From positions 186,001-250,000 of the forward strand of contig NZ_JAGILA010000008.1 in NCBI RefSeq assembly GCF_017874595.1: a stretch of 64,000 nt of DNA, in the 5' to 3' direction. This document shows positions 9,167 through 18,131 of the stretch, piece by piece (the stretch's first letter is position 1; every line of letters starts with the position of its first letter). Position numbers and translations under genes: made by a program. The DNA is from Sinorhizobium kostiense. Lineage in GTDB: Bacteria; Pseudomonadota; Alphaproteobacteria; Rhizobiales; Rhizobiaceae. The notes under the pieces were generated by a model, which ran no database searches, was not told where the DNA came from, and was given only the letters and a program-made list of their open reading frames with translations.

Positions 9167-9323
9167 TGGTGATTTCCATCAACGTGATAGGTGTTTGCGC
9201 AAGGATACACGAAATCAATGCGCGGTTGGGTGCGTCTTTGCAAGGACATTCGCGGCGTCATCTGTTTTGCTGAGCTTCTGGTTGAAACGCGGCGAAGGCC
9301 ACAGACAGGAGAGGAACGCAAGG

Positions 9324-10442
9324 ATGCGTGTCGGTTGCCCGAAGGAAATCAAAAACCATGAATACCGTGTCGGCCTGACGCCCGGATCGGTCCGTGAATA
9401 TGTCGCCCATGGTCATGAGGTCATCGTCGAGACCAAGGCCGGGGTGGGGATCGGGGCCGATGACGACGCCTACCGCGCCGCCGGCGCGAGGATCGTCCCT
9501 ACGGCCAAGGAAGTGTTCGGGAAATCGGACATGGTCGTCAAGGTCAAGGAGCCGCAACCCTCCGAATGGGCGCAGTTGCGCGAGGGCCAGATTCTTTACA
9601 CCTATCTTCATCTGGCGCCTGATCCCGATCAGACGCGCGGACTCCTGAACTCGGGCGTCGCCGCGGTCGCCTACGAGACGGTCACGGATGAACGCGGCGG
9701 CCTGCCGCTGCTCGCGCCGATGTCCGAAGTCGCGGGCAGGCTTGCCATCCAGGCGGGCGCGACCTCATTGCAAAAGGCAAATGGCGGCCGGGGCATTCTG
9801 CTCGGCGGCGTTCCCGGCGTGCTGCCGGCAAAGGTCGCCATTATCGGCGGCGGCGTCGTCGGCCTGAATGCGGCGAAGATGGCGATCGGCCTCGGTGCCG
9901 ACGTTTCTATCCTCGACCGGTCGATCCCGCGGCTCCGTCAACTCGACGACATTTTCAACGGTCGCGTTCATACCCGCTACTCGACGATCGATGCGCTCGA
10001 GGAGGAGGTGTTCTCGGCGGATCTGGTGGTGGGCGCCGTGCTCATTCCGGGTGCCGCCGCGCCGAAGCTCGTCACTCGGGAGATGCTGTCGGGAATGAAA
10101 AAGGGCTCCGTCGTGGTTGACGTCGCGATCGACCAGGGCGGTTGCTTCGAAACCTCGCATGCCACGACGCATTCGGAGCCGACCTACGAGGTGGATGGGA
10201 TAGTGCACTACTGCGTCGCCAACATGCCGGGCGCCGTGCCGATCACCTCGACCAACGCACTCAACAACGCGACCCTCCAATACGGCCTGCAACTCGCCGA
10301 CCGCGGCCTTCAGGCGATCGCCGAGGACCGGCACCTGCGCGCGGGTCTGAACGTGCACAGGGGTCGAGTGACGAATGCGGCCGTCGCCGAGGCGCTTGGC
10401 TACGATGCTTTCACGCCCGAGGCGGTGCTCAACGTCGCCTAG
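9324..10442 (+). CDS. ald: Alanine dehydrogenase
   Basis: A 372-residue NAD-dependent enzyme interconverting alanine and pyruvate plus ammonia. The start at 9324 follows a GAGAGGAACGCAAGG stretch and gives [20 protein letters not shown], the universal N-terminus of the family. The catalytic lysine and histidine regions are visible as [13 protein letters not shown] and [14 protein letters not shown] [10 protein letters not shown]. The Rossmann loop is [19 protein letters not shown], and the C-terminal signature is [20 protein letters not shown]. The protein is full length. Divergent neighbour: an Lrp/AsnC regulator. In rhizobia the enzyme works in alanine catabolism and in ammonia/alanine balance of bacteroids; which applies here cannot be read from sequence. 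Its TAG stop falls in the first bases of an intergenic repeat. Confidence 0.96.
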   Translation: MRVGCPKEIKNHEYRVGLTPGSVREYVAHGHEVIVETKAGVGIGADDDAYRAAGARIVPTAKEVFGKSDMVVKVKEPQPSEWAQLREGQILYTYLHLAPDPDQTRGLLNSGVAAVAYETVTDERGGLPLLAPMSEVAGRLAIQAGATSLQKANGGRGILLGGVPGVLPAKVAIIGGGVVGLNAAKMAIGLGADVSILDRSIPRLRQLDDIFNGRVHTRYSTIDALEEEVFSADLVVGAVLIPGAAAPKLVTREMLSGMKKGSVVVDVAIDQGGCFETSHATTHSEPTYEVDGIVHYCVANMPGAVPITSTNALNNATLQYGLQLADRGLQAIAEDRHLRAGLNVHRGRVTNAAVAEALGYDAFTPEAVLNVA

Positions 10443-10530
10443 CGCATCGGTCCGAGGATCGGACCGATTTTTTGGAGAGCTCGCTGCGCAAAGAGGCACG
10501 ACCCTGCGCGTCCGATAAGCAGCGCTTTAG
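10441..10530. repeat. Mosaic of intergenic repeat B and half of repeat A
   Basis: Positions 10441-10491 hold the B-type unit (GCGCATCGGTCCGAGGATCG and a T-rich arm ending GCTGCGCA), a dyad closed by AGCGCA/TGCGCA. Positions 10499-10530 hold CGACCCTGCGCGTCCGATAAG and AGCGCTTTAG, which match the right-hand part of repeat A (compare 57346-57382). The two families are joined head to tail, and the ald stop codon lies in the first bases. Confidence 0.55.
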
Positions 10531-10596
10531 AAAAATCGAACCGGCCCGCCGATCCTGCGGCGGGCCATTCAGGCTGCATATGGCGCTCTGCCGCGC

Positions 10597-11070
10597 TCAT
10601 AAGACCCGCATTTCGATGCGGCACTGGTAGCAATTGTATTTGGCCGACCGCACATGGACGAAGGCGACATCGGGGCGCGTCAGCAATTCTTCGGCGCGCT
10701 CCTCGATCCTTGCCTGCGGAACGACCCCTCCGGTCCCGTAAACGATGCGTTCGTCCGCCCCGTATCCCCGCAGGAGATATTCGGTGCTGGCGGTCAGGAT
10801 GGCCGGCCTTGCGTTCCCGTCCGGGGCGGGGCATTTGTCTGCATGCAGGAAGATCGGTCCGGTTTCGGCGTAAGGCTGGGCGGATGAAAAAGGCCGATAT
10901 GCCAGGACCAGATAGGGCTCGCCATGCTCGACGTTGCGAAGGCAATGCCGACACGGCACGCCGTCACCGTCCGAAATGTTCTGCTCGGGCCGGTTGCCAT
11001 AGGCGTCGTGGCCGCCCTGTTGCAGCTGCTCCGCCACGTCGTCGGGCATCGCGATATAGCGCAAAGTCAT
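10597..11070 (-). CDS. DUF1203 domain protein
   Basis: A 157-residue cytosolic protein covering the whole DUF1203 family length. Recognisable pieces are CRHCLRNVEHGEPYLVLAYRPF, an acidic FLHADKCP segment and the C-terminal DVAFVHVRSAKYNCYQC. The Cys/His spacing (CRHC, HADKC, CYQC) suggests metal binding, but no activity is known for the family. It is on the same strand as the following sugar-transport cluster but separated from the gluconolactonase gene by 167 bp, so it is probably its own unit or read through from that cluster. Confidence 0.8.
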   Translation of the reverse strand: MTLRYIAMPDDVAEQLQQGGHDAYGNRPEQNISDGDGVPCRHCLRNVEHGEPYLVLAYRPFSSAQPYAETGPIFLHADKCPAPDGNARPAILTASTEYLLRGYGADERIVYGTGGVVPQARIEERAEELLTRPDVAFVHVRSAKYNCYQCRIEMRVL

Positions 11071-11237
11071 CGGACATCTCCTCGTAAGTCTTTGAAACTG
11101 CTGATCGCGCTTTCCGTAGATCGATTCCGATCTTCGGGTCGGTGCGGCAGAAGCCGTCGAGGAAAAATGCGCCTTCGCGCGGGGTCACGACACCCGAAAC
11201 TTGCCGCGTGCCTGAAATGGGCACGGCGGCGCGATTG

Positions 11238-12149
11238 TCACGGCATCTGGGCGCCGGAAACCGCAACATAGATCGCGTACAGCGACGTCGTTGCGGTGAT
11301 GAAGAGACGGTTACGGCGCCGACCGCCGAAGGTGAGATTCGCAACCGTCTGTGGCACCAGGATCTTGCCGATGAGCCTGCCGTCCGGCGCGAAGCAGTGG
11401 ACGCCGTCACCGGCGCTCGACCAGAGATTTCCGGCCAGGTCGGTCCGGATGCCATCGGGAATGCCGTTGTCGATCGTCGCGAAGACACGTTCGTCGGCAG
11501 GCCGGCCATCGATGATGTCGAAGGCACGGATATGTCTTGGCAGATTGTCATCGTGACTGGCGCCCGAGTCCGCAACATAGAGCGTCTTTTCGTCGGGCGA
11601 GAAGGCAAGGCCGTTGGGCTGGTTGAAGTCGGTGACCACGGCGTCGAGTGCGCCGGTCCGAGGATCCAGCCGATAGACGTTCCGGCACGGCTGCTCGGGC
11701 TCGGCGCGGTAGCCCTCATAGTCTGAAAGGATGCCGTAGGTCGGGTCGGTGAACCAGATCGTGCCGTCGGCCTGGACGACGACGTCGTTGGGCGAATTGA
11801 GCCGCTTTCCCCGGTAGCTTTCAACGAGCGTCGTAATCGAGCCGTCGATCTCGGTGCGGGTGACCCGCCGCGTTCCGTGCTCGCAGGAGATCAACCGACC
11901 CTGCCGGTCGCGGGTGTGACCATTGGCGAAATTCGATGGCTGTCTGAAGAGCGAGACGCCGCCTTCCGGGGTCCAGCGCAGCATGCGCTCGTTCGGAATG
12001 TCGCTCCAGATCAACTGGTTGGCATCGCTGAACCAGACCGGCCCCTCCGCCCAACGGCAGCCGGTATAGAGTTCCTCGAGGCGCGCGCTGCCGACGATGA
12101 GATGGGTGAAGCGCGGGTCGTGAATCTCGTAGATGGAGTCTCTGGCCAT
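11238..12149 (-). CDS. SMP-30/gluconolactonase-family lactonase
   Basis: A 303-residue six-bladed beta-propeller hydrolase of the SMP-30/LRE family, which opens sugar lactones. The metal-binding acidic start CRWAEGPVWFSDANQL, the asparagine site RLNSPNDVVVQADG, the WFTDPTYGI loop and the final metal Asp in FSPDEKTLYVADSG are all kept. There is no signal peptide, so it acts in the cytosol. It is the last gene of the ABC transporter operon (16596 to 11238, minus strand), 17 bp after the permease. This suggests that the imported sugar or sugar acid passes through a lactone. The exact substrate cannot be read from sequence. Confidence 0.88.
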   Translation of the reverse strand: MARDSIYEIHDPRFTHLIVGSARLEELYTGCRWAEGPVWFSDANQLIWSDIPNERMLRWTPEGGVSLFRQPSNFANGHTRDRQGRLISCEHGTRRVTRTEIDGSITTLVESYRGKRLNSPNDVVVQADGTIWFTDPTYGILSDYEGYRAEPEQPCRNVYRLDPRTGALDAVVTDFNQPNGLAFSPDEKTLYVADSGASHDDNLPRHIRAFDIIDGRPADERVFATIDNGIPDGIRTDLAGNLWSSAGDGVHCFAPDGRLIGKILVPQTVANLTFGGRRRNRLFITATTSLYAIYVAVSGAQMP

Positions 12150-12166
12150 GTGATCCGCCTTCGTAC

Positions 12167-13117
12167 TTAGCGCGCCCCCGGCTGCCGCCCGCCTGCGAGC
12201 ATGATGACGCTGATGATGATGAGCCCGGTCATGATCAGGCGGAAGCCTGCGCCGAGGCCGTAGGTGTTAAGCATGGAGACGACCAGGAACATGAAGAGCG
12301 AAGCGCCCCAGATGCCCGGTACGTTCGAGTCGCCGCCGGCCACCGCAGTGCCGCCGAGAACCACGACGGCGATCGACATGAGGAGGTATTCCGTGCCCAT
12401 GTTGAGTGCCGCGCCGCCCGAGAAGCAGGCGAGGAGATAGCCCGCGAGCGAAGCGAGCACGGCGCAGAACACGTAAGTGATGAAACGGATACCGTCGACG
12501 GGAATGCCGGCCATGCGCGCTGCCGGGGTGCTCTGCCCGATCGCGGAGATCCAGCGCCCGTAAATGGTCTTTTCGAGCAGGAACCAGGCGATGACGGAAA
12601 TCACCAGCGCCACAAGGGAAACATTGGGCACGCCGAGCGTCGTGGATGTCGTGAAGTCCGCGAGGAAGCTCGGTGGTTTGATGCGCAGGCCACGATTGGT
12701 CCAGATCGCCGCCGACTGGACGATGAAGCTCATCGACAGGGTCGCGATGATCGGCGGGATGCGCAGGGCCTTGATGAGTGCGTAGTTCGTAATGCCGACG
12801 GCGATCCCGATCAGGATTGCCGTTATCAGCCCCGGCAGGATCATGGCGTTGTCCACGTCCATGAGCTTGAGCGCGACTGTGCCTGCGAGCGTCATCGTGG
12901 CGGGAACCGACAGGTCGATGTTACCGGGACCAAGCGTGATGACGAACATCTGGCCGATGCCGACGATGATCGAGAAAGCGGCGAAGGTCAGCGCCGCCTG
13001 GGAGAGGCCGAGAGTGCTTGCGCCGCCTGTCACCATGATCGTCGCGAACCAGACCAGGAAGGCCGCGAACCACGACCATATCCAGGGCGCTCGCGAAATT
13101 CGGTCCACCATCCTCAT
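12167..13117 (-). CDS. CUT2 sugar ABC transporter permease (second)
   Basis: A 316-residue inner-membrane permease of the RbsC family. It has about ten hydrophobic segments and the family loop GGGTAVAGGDSNVPGIWGAS near residues 255-275, which contacts the ATPase. The N-terminus (MVDRISRAPWIWSWFAAFLV) is a normal first helix. Its start ATG overlaps the stop of the preceding permease gene by 4 bp (ATGA), so the two are translationally coupled and presumably form a heterodimeric channel. Confidence 0.9.
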   Translation of the reverse strand: MRMVDRISRAPWIWSWFAAFLVWFATIMVTGGASTLGLSQAALTFAAFSIIVGIGQMFVITLGPGNIDLSVPATMTLAGTVALKLMDVDNAMILPGLITAILIGIAVGITNYALIKALRIPPIIATLSMSFIVQSAAIWTNRGLRIKPPSFLADFTTSTTLGVPNVSLVALVISVIAWFLLEKTIYGRWISAIGQSTPAARMAGIPVDGIRFITYVFCAVLASLAGYLLACFSGGAALNMGTEYLLMSIAVVVLGGTAVAGGDSNVPGIWGASLFMFLVVSMLNTYGLGAGFRLIMTGLIIISVIMLAGGRQPGAR

Positions 13118-14061
13118 CGCCGCTTATCCCGATTTTCCAGCCTGTTGAGCAGGAGACGCAAAGCGAGGACGATGATCAGGATGGCGCCCTGTGCGCCGAT
13201 CTGCCAATCGGGCGAAATGCGCAAAAAGGAAAGGAACGAGCCGGCAAGCGTCAGCGTAAGTGCGCCGATGACGGCGCCGATCGGAGAAATGCGCCCGCCG
13301 ATGAACTCGCCGCCTCCGAGGATCACGCCTGCGATCGAGAGCAGCGTATATCGAAGCGCGATGTTTGCGTCGGCCGAGGTGGTCAGGCCGACCAGCGAAA
13401 TACCGGCAAGGACCGCAAAGACGCCGGCCAGCGCATAGGCAGCAGCGCGCGCGGCAAGGACGGACCAGCCGGCCCGCTCGACCGAGCGCTGGTTGCCGCC
13501 GACACCGCGGATGAGCACGCCGAGCGAGGAGCGCATGACGATGAAATGCGCGACGACAGCAATGACGACGCTCGCGACGATCGCCATCGGAGCGACAGGC
13601 GGTTTCATCGTCATCACCGTGCGCACCCATTCCGGCGCTTGTCCGCCTGGCGCCGGCAGCAAGAGAACGGCGAGCCCTGCCCAAACGAAACTCATGCCGA
13701 GCGAGACCACGATCGACGGCAGGTTGCGCAGATGAATGACGACGCCAAGCATTGCGTAGACGGCGACTGCCCCGGCAAGGATCAGCACACCGAAAAACGG
13801 CTCCTCACTCAAGAAGGTCGCTGTCACGCAGGCAACGAAGCTGACGAAGGTGCCCATCGCGAGATCGAGGTCGTTGACCGACATGATGAGCATTTGAGCG
13901 ATCGTTGCGAGCGCGATCGGAACGGCGAGATTGAAGAGCAGGTTGAGGCCGATATAGCTCATCGCCCGCGGCTGCAGCCAAAACACGGCGCCGAGGAGGA
14001 TGGCGAGCGAAAGGGCAGGGATCGCCAGCCGGATCGCATCGGCGGAAACCGTGCGTCTCAT
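13114..14061 (-). CDS. CUT2 sugar ABC transporter permease (first)
   Basis: A 315-residue RbsC-type inner-membrane permease. Hydrophobic segments begin at AIPALSLAILLGAVFWL. The coupling loop near the C-terminus is GGGEFIGGRISPIGAVIGAL, the permease signature of the family. Both ends overlap neighbours by 4 bp (ATGA with the ATPase gene upstream and with the second permease downstream), evidence of a tightly coupled operon. Two distinct permease subunits, rather than a homodimer, are a common variation in rhizobial CUT2 systems. The substrate is unknown. Confidence 0.9.
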   Translation of the reverse strand: MRRTVSADAIRLAIPALSLAILLGAVFWLQPRAMSYIGLNLLFNLAVPIALATIAQMLIMSVNDLDLAMGTFVSFVACVTATFLSEEPFFGVLILAGAVAVYAMLGVVIHLRNLPSIVVSLGMSFVWAGLAVLLLPAPGGQAPEWVRTVMTMKPPVAPMAIVASVVIAVVAHFIVMRSSLGVLIRGVGGNQRSVERAGWSVLAARAAAYALAGVFAVLAGISLVGLTTSADANIALRYTLLSIAGVILGGGEFIGGRISPIGAVIGALTLTLAGSFLSFLRISPDWQIGAQGAILIIVLALRLLLNRLENRDKRR

Positions 14062-15512
14062 GCGGCCACCCCTGTGAAGGAAGAGGCAAGGATGTTCTCC
14101 TCGGTTACTGCGTCTCCAGCGAGTTCTGCAACGATCGCCCCCTCGCGAAAGACGTATACGCGGTCGCAGAGGCAGACTTCCTCCATTTCGGTCGAATACC
14201 AGACGAAGGTCCGGCCGTGCGCGGCCTCCTGCCGGATGATCTCATAGACCTCCTGCTTCGTGCCGACGTCGACGCCGCGCATCGGATCGTCCATCAGTAC
14301 CACTGGCGCGCGCGTGGCGAGTGCCCTGGCGAACAAGACCTTCTGCTGGTTGCCACCTGAAAGCGACAGCATGCGGTTGGCCATGTTCGGCGTGCGGATT
14401 TCGATGCGCTGCTTCCATTCCCCGGCCCGTTGCACCTCGGCGTCCGCATTGACGACGCCGCGCGACGCAAGATCGCCGAGCGAGGCGACGGAGAAGTTTT
14501 TCAGGATGCTCCAAAGTTCGAAGACGCCGTTCAGGCGACGGTCCCCTGCGACGAAGGTGACCGCGGGGTCGCGGCGCGGCAGCCAATCGGCGCCGCTCGA
14601 CGCATGCAGTTTCATCAGCATGTCCGTCTGGCCATGTCCGGCGAGCCCGGCAAGACCGACGATTTCGCCGCGTTTCGCCCGGAAGGGAATGCCATGGCCG
14701 ATCTGTTCGACGACCACGGGCGCTTCGGCAAGATCGCGTATGGCACGACGATGCGCTTCGCCTTTGACGACGCTTCCCATGGCTTCGACCAGGCCGTTCT
14801 CCGTCCAGGCTTCGGCAGGTCTTTCGGCGACGATGCGTCCATCTTTCATGACCACGATCCGGCTCGCCGTCGTGATGATCTCGTGGAGGATGTGGGAAAT
14901 CAGAATGACCGAGCCGCCGCTCGCGACAAAGCGCAGGACATGGGCAAGCATCTGCTCCGCAAGGCTCGCGTCGAGCGAGGACGTCGGTTCGTCCAAAATG
15001 ATGAGCCGGGGCGGAATGCCGCCGTCGGAAAAGGCCATGGCGATCTCGACCATCTGCCGCTCGGCAATCGAGAGGTCGCCAACGATCCTGTCGCTGGCGA
15101 TGCCATGGCCGGGAAACATCGTATCGAGGCTCCGCTCGATGACCTGTTTCGCCCGTTTGCGCCACCCTAAGCCGCCAAGATGGCGGTGCAGGATACGGGT
15201 ATTTTCAAGGACGGTGAGGTTGGGGCAAAGCGATAGTTCCTGGAAGACGCAGCGCACTCCGCGGGCGCGGGCGGCATTGATGCCAAAGCGCGCGATCAAC
15301 TCACCTTCGCCTAAAATGGTGCCCTGGTGTGGCGACAGACCGCCATTGATGACGCTGACGATCGTCGATTTGCCGGCGCCGTTGTGGCCGACGAGGCCTA
15401 CGCATTCGCCGGGCATGATGGCAAGACTGACCCCGTCGAGTGCCTTGACGGCTCCGAAACTCACCTTGACATCGGCAACGTCGATTATCGCCTTCGGCAT
15501 TCTGTCCGTCAT
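14058..15512 (-). CDS. CUT2 sugar ABC transporter ATP-binding protein, two ABC domains
   Basis: A 484-residue tandem ATPase like RbsA. The N-terminal domain is complete: Walker A GHNGAGKST, a signature-like LSIAERQMVEIA, Walker B LIILDEPTSS. In the second domain the Walker A position reads AGLAGHGQTDML, which lacks the GK(S/T) lysine. It keeps the signature LSGGNQQKVLFARAL and Walker B VVLMDDPMRGVDVG. In CUT2 transporters a degenerate second site is normal, so one nucleotide site probably drives transport. It is preceded by the binding-protein gene (67 bp gap) and overlaps the permease gene by 4 bp. Confidence 0.93.
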   Translation of the reverse strand: MTDRMPKAIIDVADVKVSFGAVKALDGVSLAIMPGECVGLVGHNGAGKSTIVSVINGGLSPHQGTILGEGELIARFGINAARARGVRCVFQELSLCPNLTVLENTRILHRHLGGLGWRKRAKQVIERSLDTMFPGHGIASDRIVGDLSIAERQMVEIAMAFSDGGIPPRLIILDEPTSSLDASLAEQMLAHVLRFVASGGSVILISHILHEIITTASRIVVMKDGRIVAERPAEAWTENGLVEAMGSVVKGEAHRRAIRDLAEAPVVVEQIGHGIPFRAKRGEIVGLAGLAGHGQTDMLMKLHASSGADWLPRRDPAVTFVAGDRRLNGVFELWSILKNFSVASLGDLASRGVVNADAEVQRAGEWKQRIEIRTPNMANRMLSLSGGNQQKVLFARALATRAPVVLMDDPMRGVDVGTKQEVYEIIRQEAAHGRTFVWYSTEMEEVCLCDRVYVFREGAIVAELAGDAVTEENILASSFTGVAA

Positions 15513-15579
15513 GCTGCTCTTGTCTTCGATCGAGGGAGCGTCGCGCGGTCCGCCAGAACCGCGCGACGTGAGGACGCTG

Positions 15580-16596
15580 TTACTTTGCGCCTTCGATCAC
15601 TTTGATCGCATCGGCTTGCGTGTATTCGACGTTCGCAACGCCGCCCGCCTGCGTCTTGGCGAGATTCTGCTCCAGGTTATCCTGGTCGATGCGCAGGAAG
15701 GGCACGACGAGGTCCTTCTTGACCTCCTTGCCGTCGAGGATTTGCTGGGCAACCCAGAATGCAAGCGTGGAGACTCCGGGCGCGATCGAGACCGACATGG
15801 TCTCGTAGTTTTTGGCGTCCTTCTGCTCCTTCCACCACTTCAGCTCGTCTTCGCGGTTGCCCATGACGATCACCGGCATCGGTCGCTTTGCGGCAGCGAT
15901 CGCCTGTGCCGCGCCATAGCCGTCGCCGCCTTGCGTCACGACGCCGGCAATCTCCGGAAGGCTCGGCAGGATGCCGGCTACCGCCTTTTGCGCGACGTCC
16001 TGCGCCCAGTCGCCATGGACCGAGCCGACGATCTTGAACTGCGGGAACTGCTTCACGCCCTCGTGAATGCCCGCCGAGATCTCGTCGTCGACGAACACGC
16101 CGGCAAGGCCGCGGATCTCCAGGAGATTCCCGCCTTCGGGCAGCTTCTTCGACAGATATTCGACCTGGCTGCGGCCCATTTCCTTGAAATCGACGGCAAT
16201 CCTCCAGGCGCAGGGCTCGCTCACGACGCCATCGAACGAGACGACGATGATGCCGGCATCGCAAGCCTCCTTGACTGCGCCGTTCAGCGCGGTCGGCGAG
16301 GCGGCATTGAGGACGATTGCGTCATAACCCTGCAGGATCATGTTCTGGATCTGCGCGGCTTGCTCGGTCGCCTGGTTTTCCGCCGTCGTGAAAGCATCGG
16401 CGGCGGCAACGACGCCTGCCTTGACCGCCTCGCCGGTGACTTTGTCCCAACTCGTCAGCATCGCTTGGCGCCACGAATTCCCGGCATAATTGTTGGAAAG
16501 CGCAATCTTCTTGTCGGAAGTGTCGGCGAGTGCCGACACCGGCATCGCGGCGCATGCAACGGCCACAGACGCTAGAAGCATCCCACGAAATGTCAT
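15580..16596 (-). CDS. Periplasmic sugar-binding protein of the CUT2 transporter
   Basis: A 338-residue solute-binding protein, the first gene of the operon. The signal peptide is MTFRGMLLASVAVACAAMPV with cleavage after ALA. The mature part is a type I periplasmic fold: KIALSNNYAGNSWRQAML, QAAQIQNMILQGYDAIVLNA and GIIVVSFDGVVSEPCAW. The hinge and lobe 2 are in VVTQGGDGYGAAQAIAAA. The GNSWRQ binding loop resembles proteins for sugars or sugar alcohols, but specificity cannot be decided by eye. A two-component pair starts 281 bp away on the opposite strand and may respond to the same ligand. Confidence 0.92.
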   Translation of the reverse strand: MTFRGMLLASVAVACAAMPVSALADTSDKKIALSNNYAGNSWRQAMLTSWDKVTGEAVKAGVVAAADAFTTAENQATEQAAQIQNMILQGYDAIVLNAASPTALNGAVKEACDAGIIVVSFDGVVSEPCAWRIAVDFKEMGRSQVEYLSKKLPEGGNLLEIRGLAGVFVDDEISAGIHEGVKQFPQFKIVGSVHGDWAQDVAQKAVAGILPSLPEIAGVVTQGGDGYGAAQAIAAAKRPMPVIVMGNREDELKWWKEQKDAKNYETMSVSIAPGVSTLAFWVAQQILDGKEVKKDLVVPFLRIDQDNLEQNLAKTQAGGVANVEYTQADAIKVIEGAK

Positions 16597-16876
16597 GTTT
16601 TCCTCCCTCTGGATCCGCCGTTCGACCGGATCGCTTCATCGGCCGTCTTTTGGCGGCCGGCTGAAAATAGTTCTTGCACTGAGCTTCCTCCTCTCAGTAA
16701 GGGCAGGATGCGGGAGAAATGCCTGCCTGTACAGACAGGATACGGCAATGCGTTTGCGGGGTTCTGCACCAAAGGCTGCGTGTTCGTGCAGGACGAAAAT
16801 GCCCCGGAAAGCGCTTAATGGAGAAAGCGGTCGCCGCATCGGAGGAATGGAAGCGATCGCGGGAGGAACTGCGGAC

Positions 16877-18118
16877 ATGCCGCACATGGCGCCGGCCGCG
16901 TTGGTCGATCACTATCTTGGAATATCCCGGCTGCTCGCTGGCCAACTCGACTTTCGCTCGGCGATACGCGCCGTCGCGGCGGAAGTGGCGCATATCATCC
17001 CCCACGACCATCTCGACGTCTGCATCCTTATGGTCGACGGCAATTATCATACTGCATACGAAACCGGCATGGACACCGCATGGGGAGATGCCGCCTCGGC
17101 GCCGGTCGTCAACAGTCCGATCCGCTCGCTCCTCTGGGGCGAGGCGGATTACCTGCTCACCGACGACGCGATCAATGATGCGCGCTTCCATTTCGAGGGC
17201 GCCTTCAAGCGACCGATCATCGAGCAATCGCTGCGCAGCCGCTTGCATGTGCCGATGAAGGTGCAAGGCACGATCATCGCGGCGCTCAGCTGCTCGTCGC
17301 AGACGGCTGGATTATACACGATGGAGGACGTAGCCCGGGCGCGGATCATCGCCGACCTGCTGGCGCCCTATTTCTTCGCGCTCAGGGCCGCCGAACAGGC
17401 CCAGCAATCGGCCATTGTCGAGGCTGAGGCGCGTGCACGCGAGGAAGGGCTGAGGCAGGGGGCGTTGAAGCTGACAGAGGCCCTGGAGCAGGAGCGCCAG
17501 CGCATCGGCATGGACCTCCACGACCAGACGCTCGCCGACCTCACGCGTCTGTCGCGCCGCATCGACCGCCTGGCTCGAAGCGGTGAGCTGAACAGCGAGG
17601 CACTGGAGCCGATTTCCAGGGGCCTCCACCATTGCATGCAGGACTTGCGGCAGATCATCGAGCAGGCAAAACCGTCCGTCTTGCAGCTCTTCGGGCTCGC
17701 CCAAGCAGTCGAGAACCACCTCGACCGATCGGTGCGCGACAGCGCGATGCCGATCGAGTGGGCGCTGATCGATGAAACCGGAGGAGCTCTCGACGGTCTC
17801 GAACCAACGGTAAGCGTCGCTCTTTTCCGGATTGCGCAGGAAGCAATCAACAATGCGGTGCGCCACGCCCAGCCGATAGCGATTACCGTGAGGCTTCGGC
17901 TGGAGGCCGGCCATCTCGCAATCGAGATTTCGGACGACGGGCGGGGTCTTTCGCGAGCCCGCGGGCGCATCGGCGGCGGCATTGACAGCATGAAGACGCG
18001 GGCAAGGCTCATTTCGGCGAAGTTCGCGATCGGACCGGGACGCGAGAACCGCGGCACCACGGTGAGCGTCCATCTGCCGCTCGAGCAGGGCTCGGCAGAG
18101 GCGGAGCGACAGCCATGA
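16877..18118 (+). CDS. Soluble histidine kinase (GAF-like sensor, HisKA_3)
   Basis: A 413-residue kinase with no membrane segment. Residues 5-170 resemble a GAF domain. Residues 180-210 are a coiled-coil-like linker rich in Glu and Arg. Residues 205-265 form the HisKA_3 dimer/phosphoacceptor region with the phosphorylated His in IGMDLHDQTLADLTRL (H215). Residues 310-400 form the ATPase, with N-box QEAINNAVRH and G-box DDGRGL. The start at 16877 was chosen because GGGAGGA lies nine bases before it; an ATG at 16847 sits directly on another GGAGGA, too close. Fourteen bases downstream begins its response regulator. It diverges from the sugar transporter operon, so it may control it, but this is inference. 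Confidence 0.88.
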   Translation: MPHMAPAALVDHYLGISRLLAGQLDFRSAIRAVAAEVAHIIPHDHLDVCILMVDGNYHTAYETGMDTAWGDAASAPVVNSPIRSLLWGEADYLLTDDAINDARFHFEGAFKRPIIEQSLRSRLHVPMKVQGTIIAALSCSSQTAGLYTMEDVARARIIADLLAPYFFALRAAEQAQQSAIVEAEARAREEGLRQGALKLTEALEQERQRIGMDLHDQTLADLTRLSRRIDRLARSGELNSEALEPISRGLHHCMQDLRQIIEQAKPSVLQLFGLAQAVENHLDRSVRDSAMPIEWALIDETGGALDGLEPTVSVALFRIAQEAINNAVRHAQPIAITVRLRLEAGHLAIEISDDGRGLSRARGRIGGGIDSMKTRARLISAKFAIGPGRENRGTTVSVHLPLEQGSAEAERQP

Positions 18119-18131
18119 GGGAGGATCGGCG

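Noticed and set aside
10964..11824. A 286-codon minus-strand frame overlapping the gluconolactonase gene
   Set aside because: It is out of frame with the lactonase, Arg/Ser/Pro-rich, and has no domain.
14260..16575. A 771-codon open frame on the plus strand across the ABC transporter genes
   Set aside because: It is antisense to the ATPase and binding-protein genes, which are clearly real and operon-linked.
16490..16876. A 129-residue N-terminal extension of the soluble histidine kinase
   Set aside because: It would overlap the start of the divergent binding-protein gene and lacks domain content. The GGGAGGA site at 16861 fits the start at 16877.
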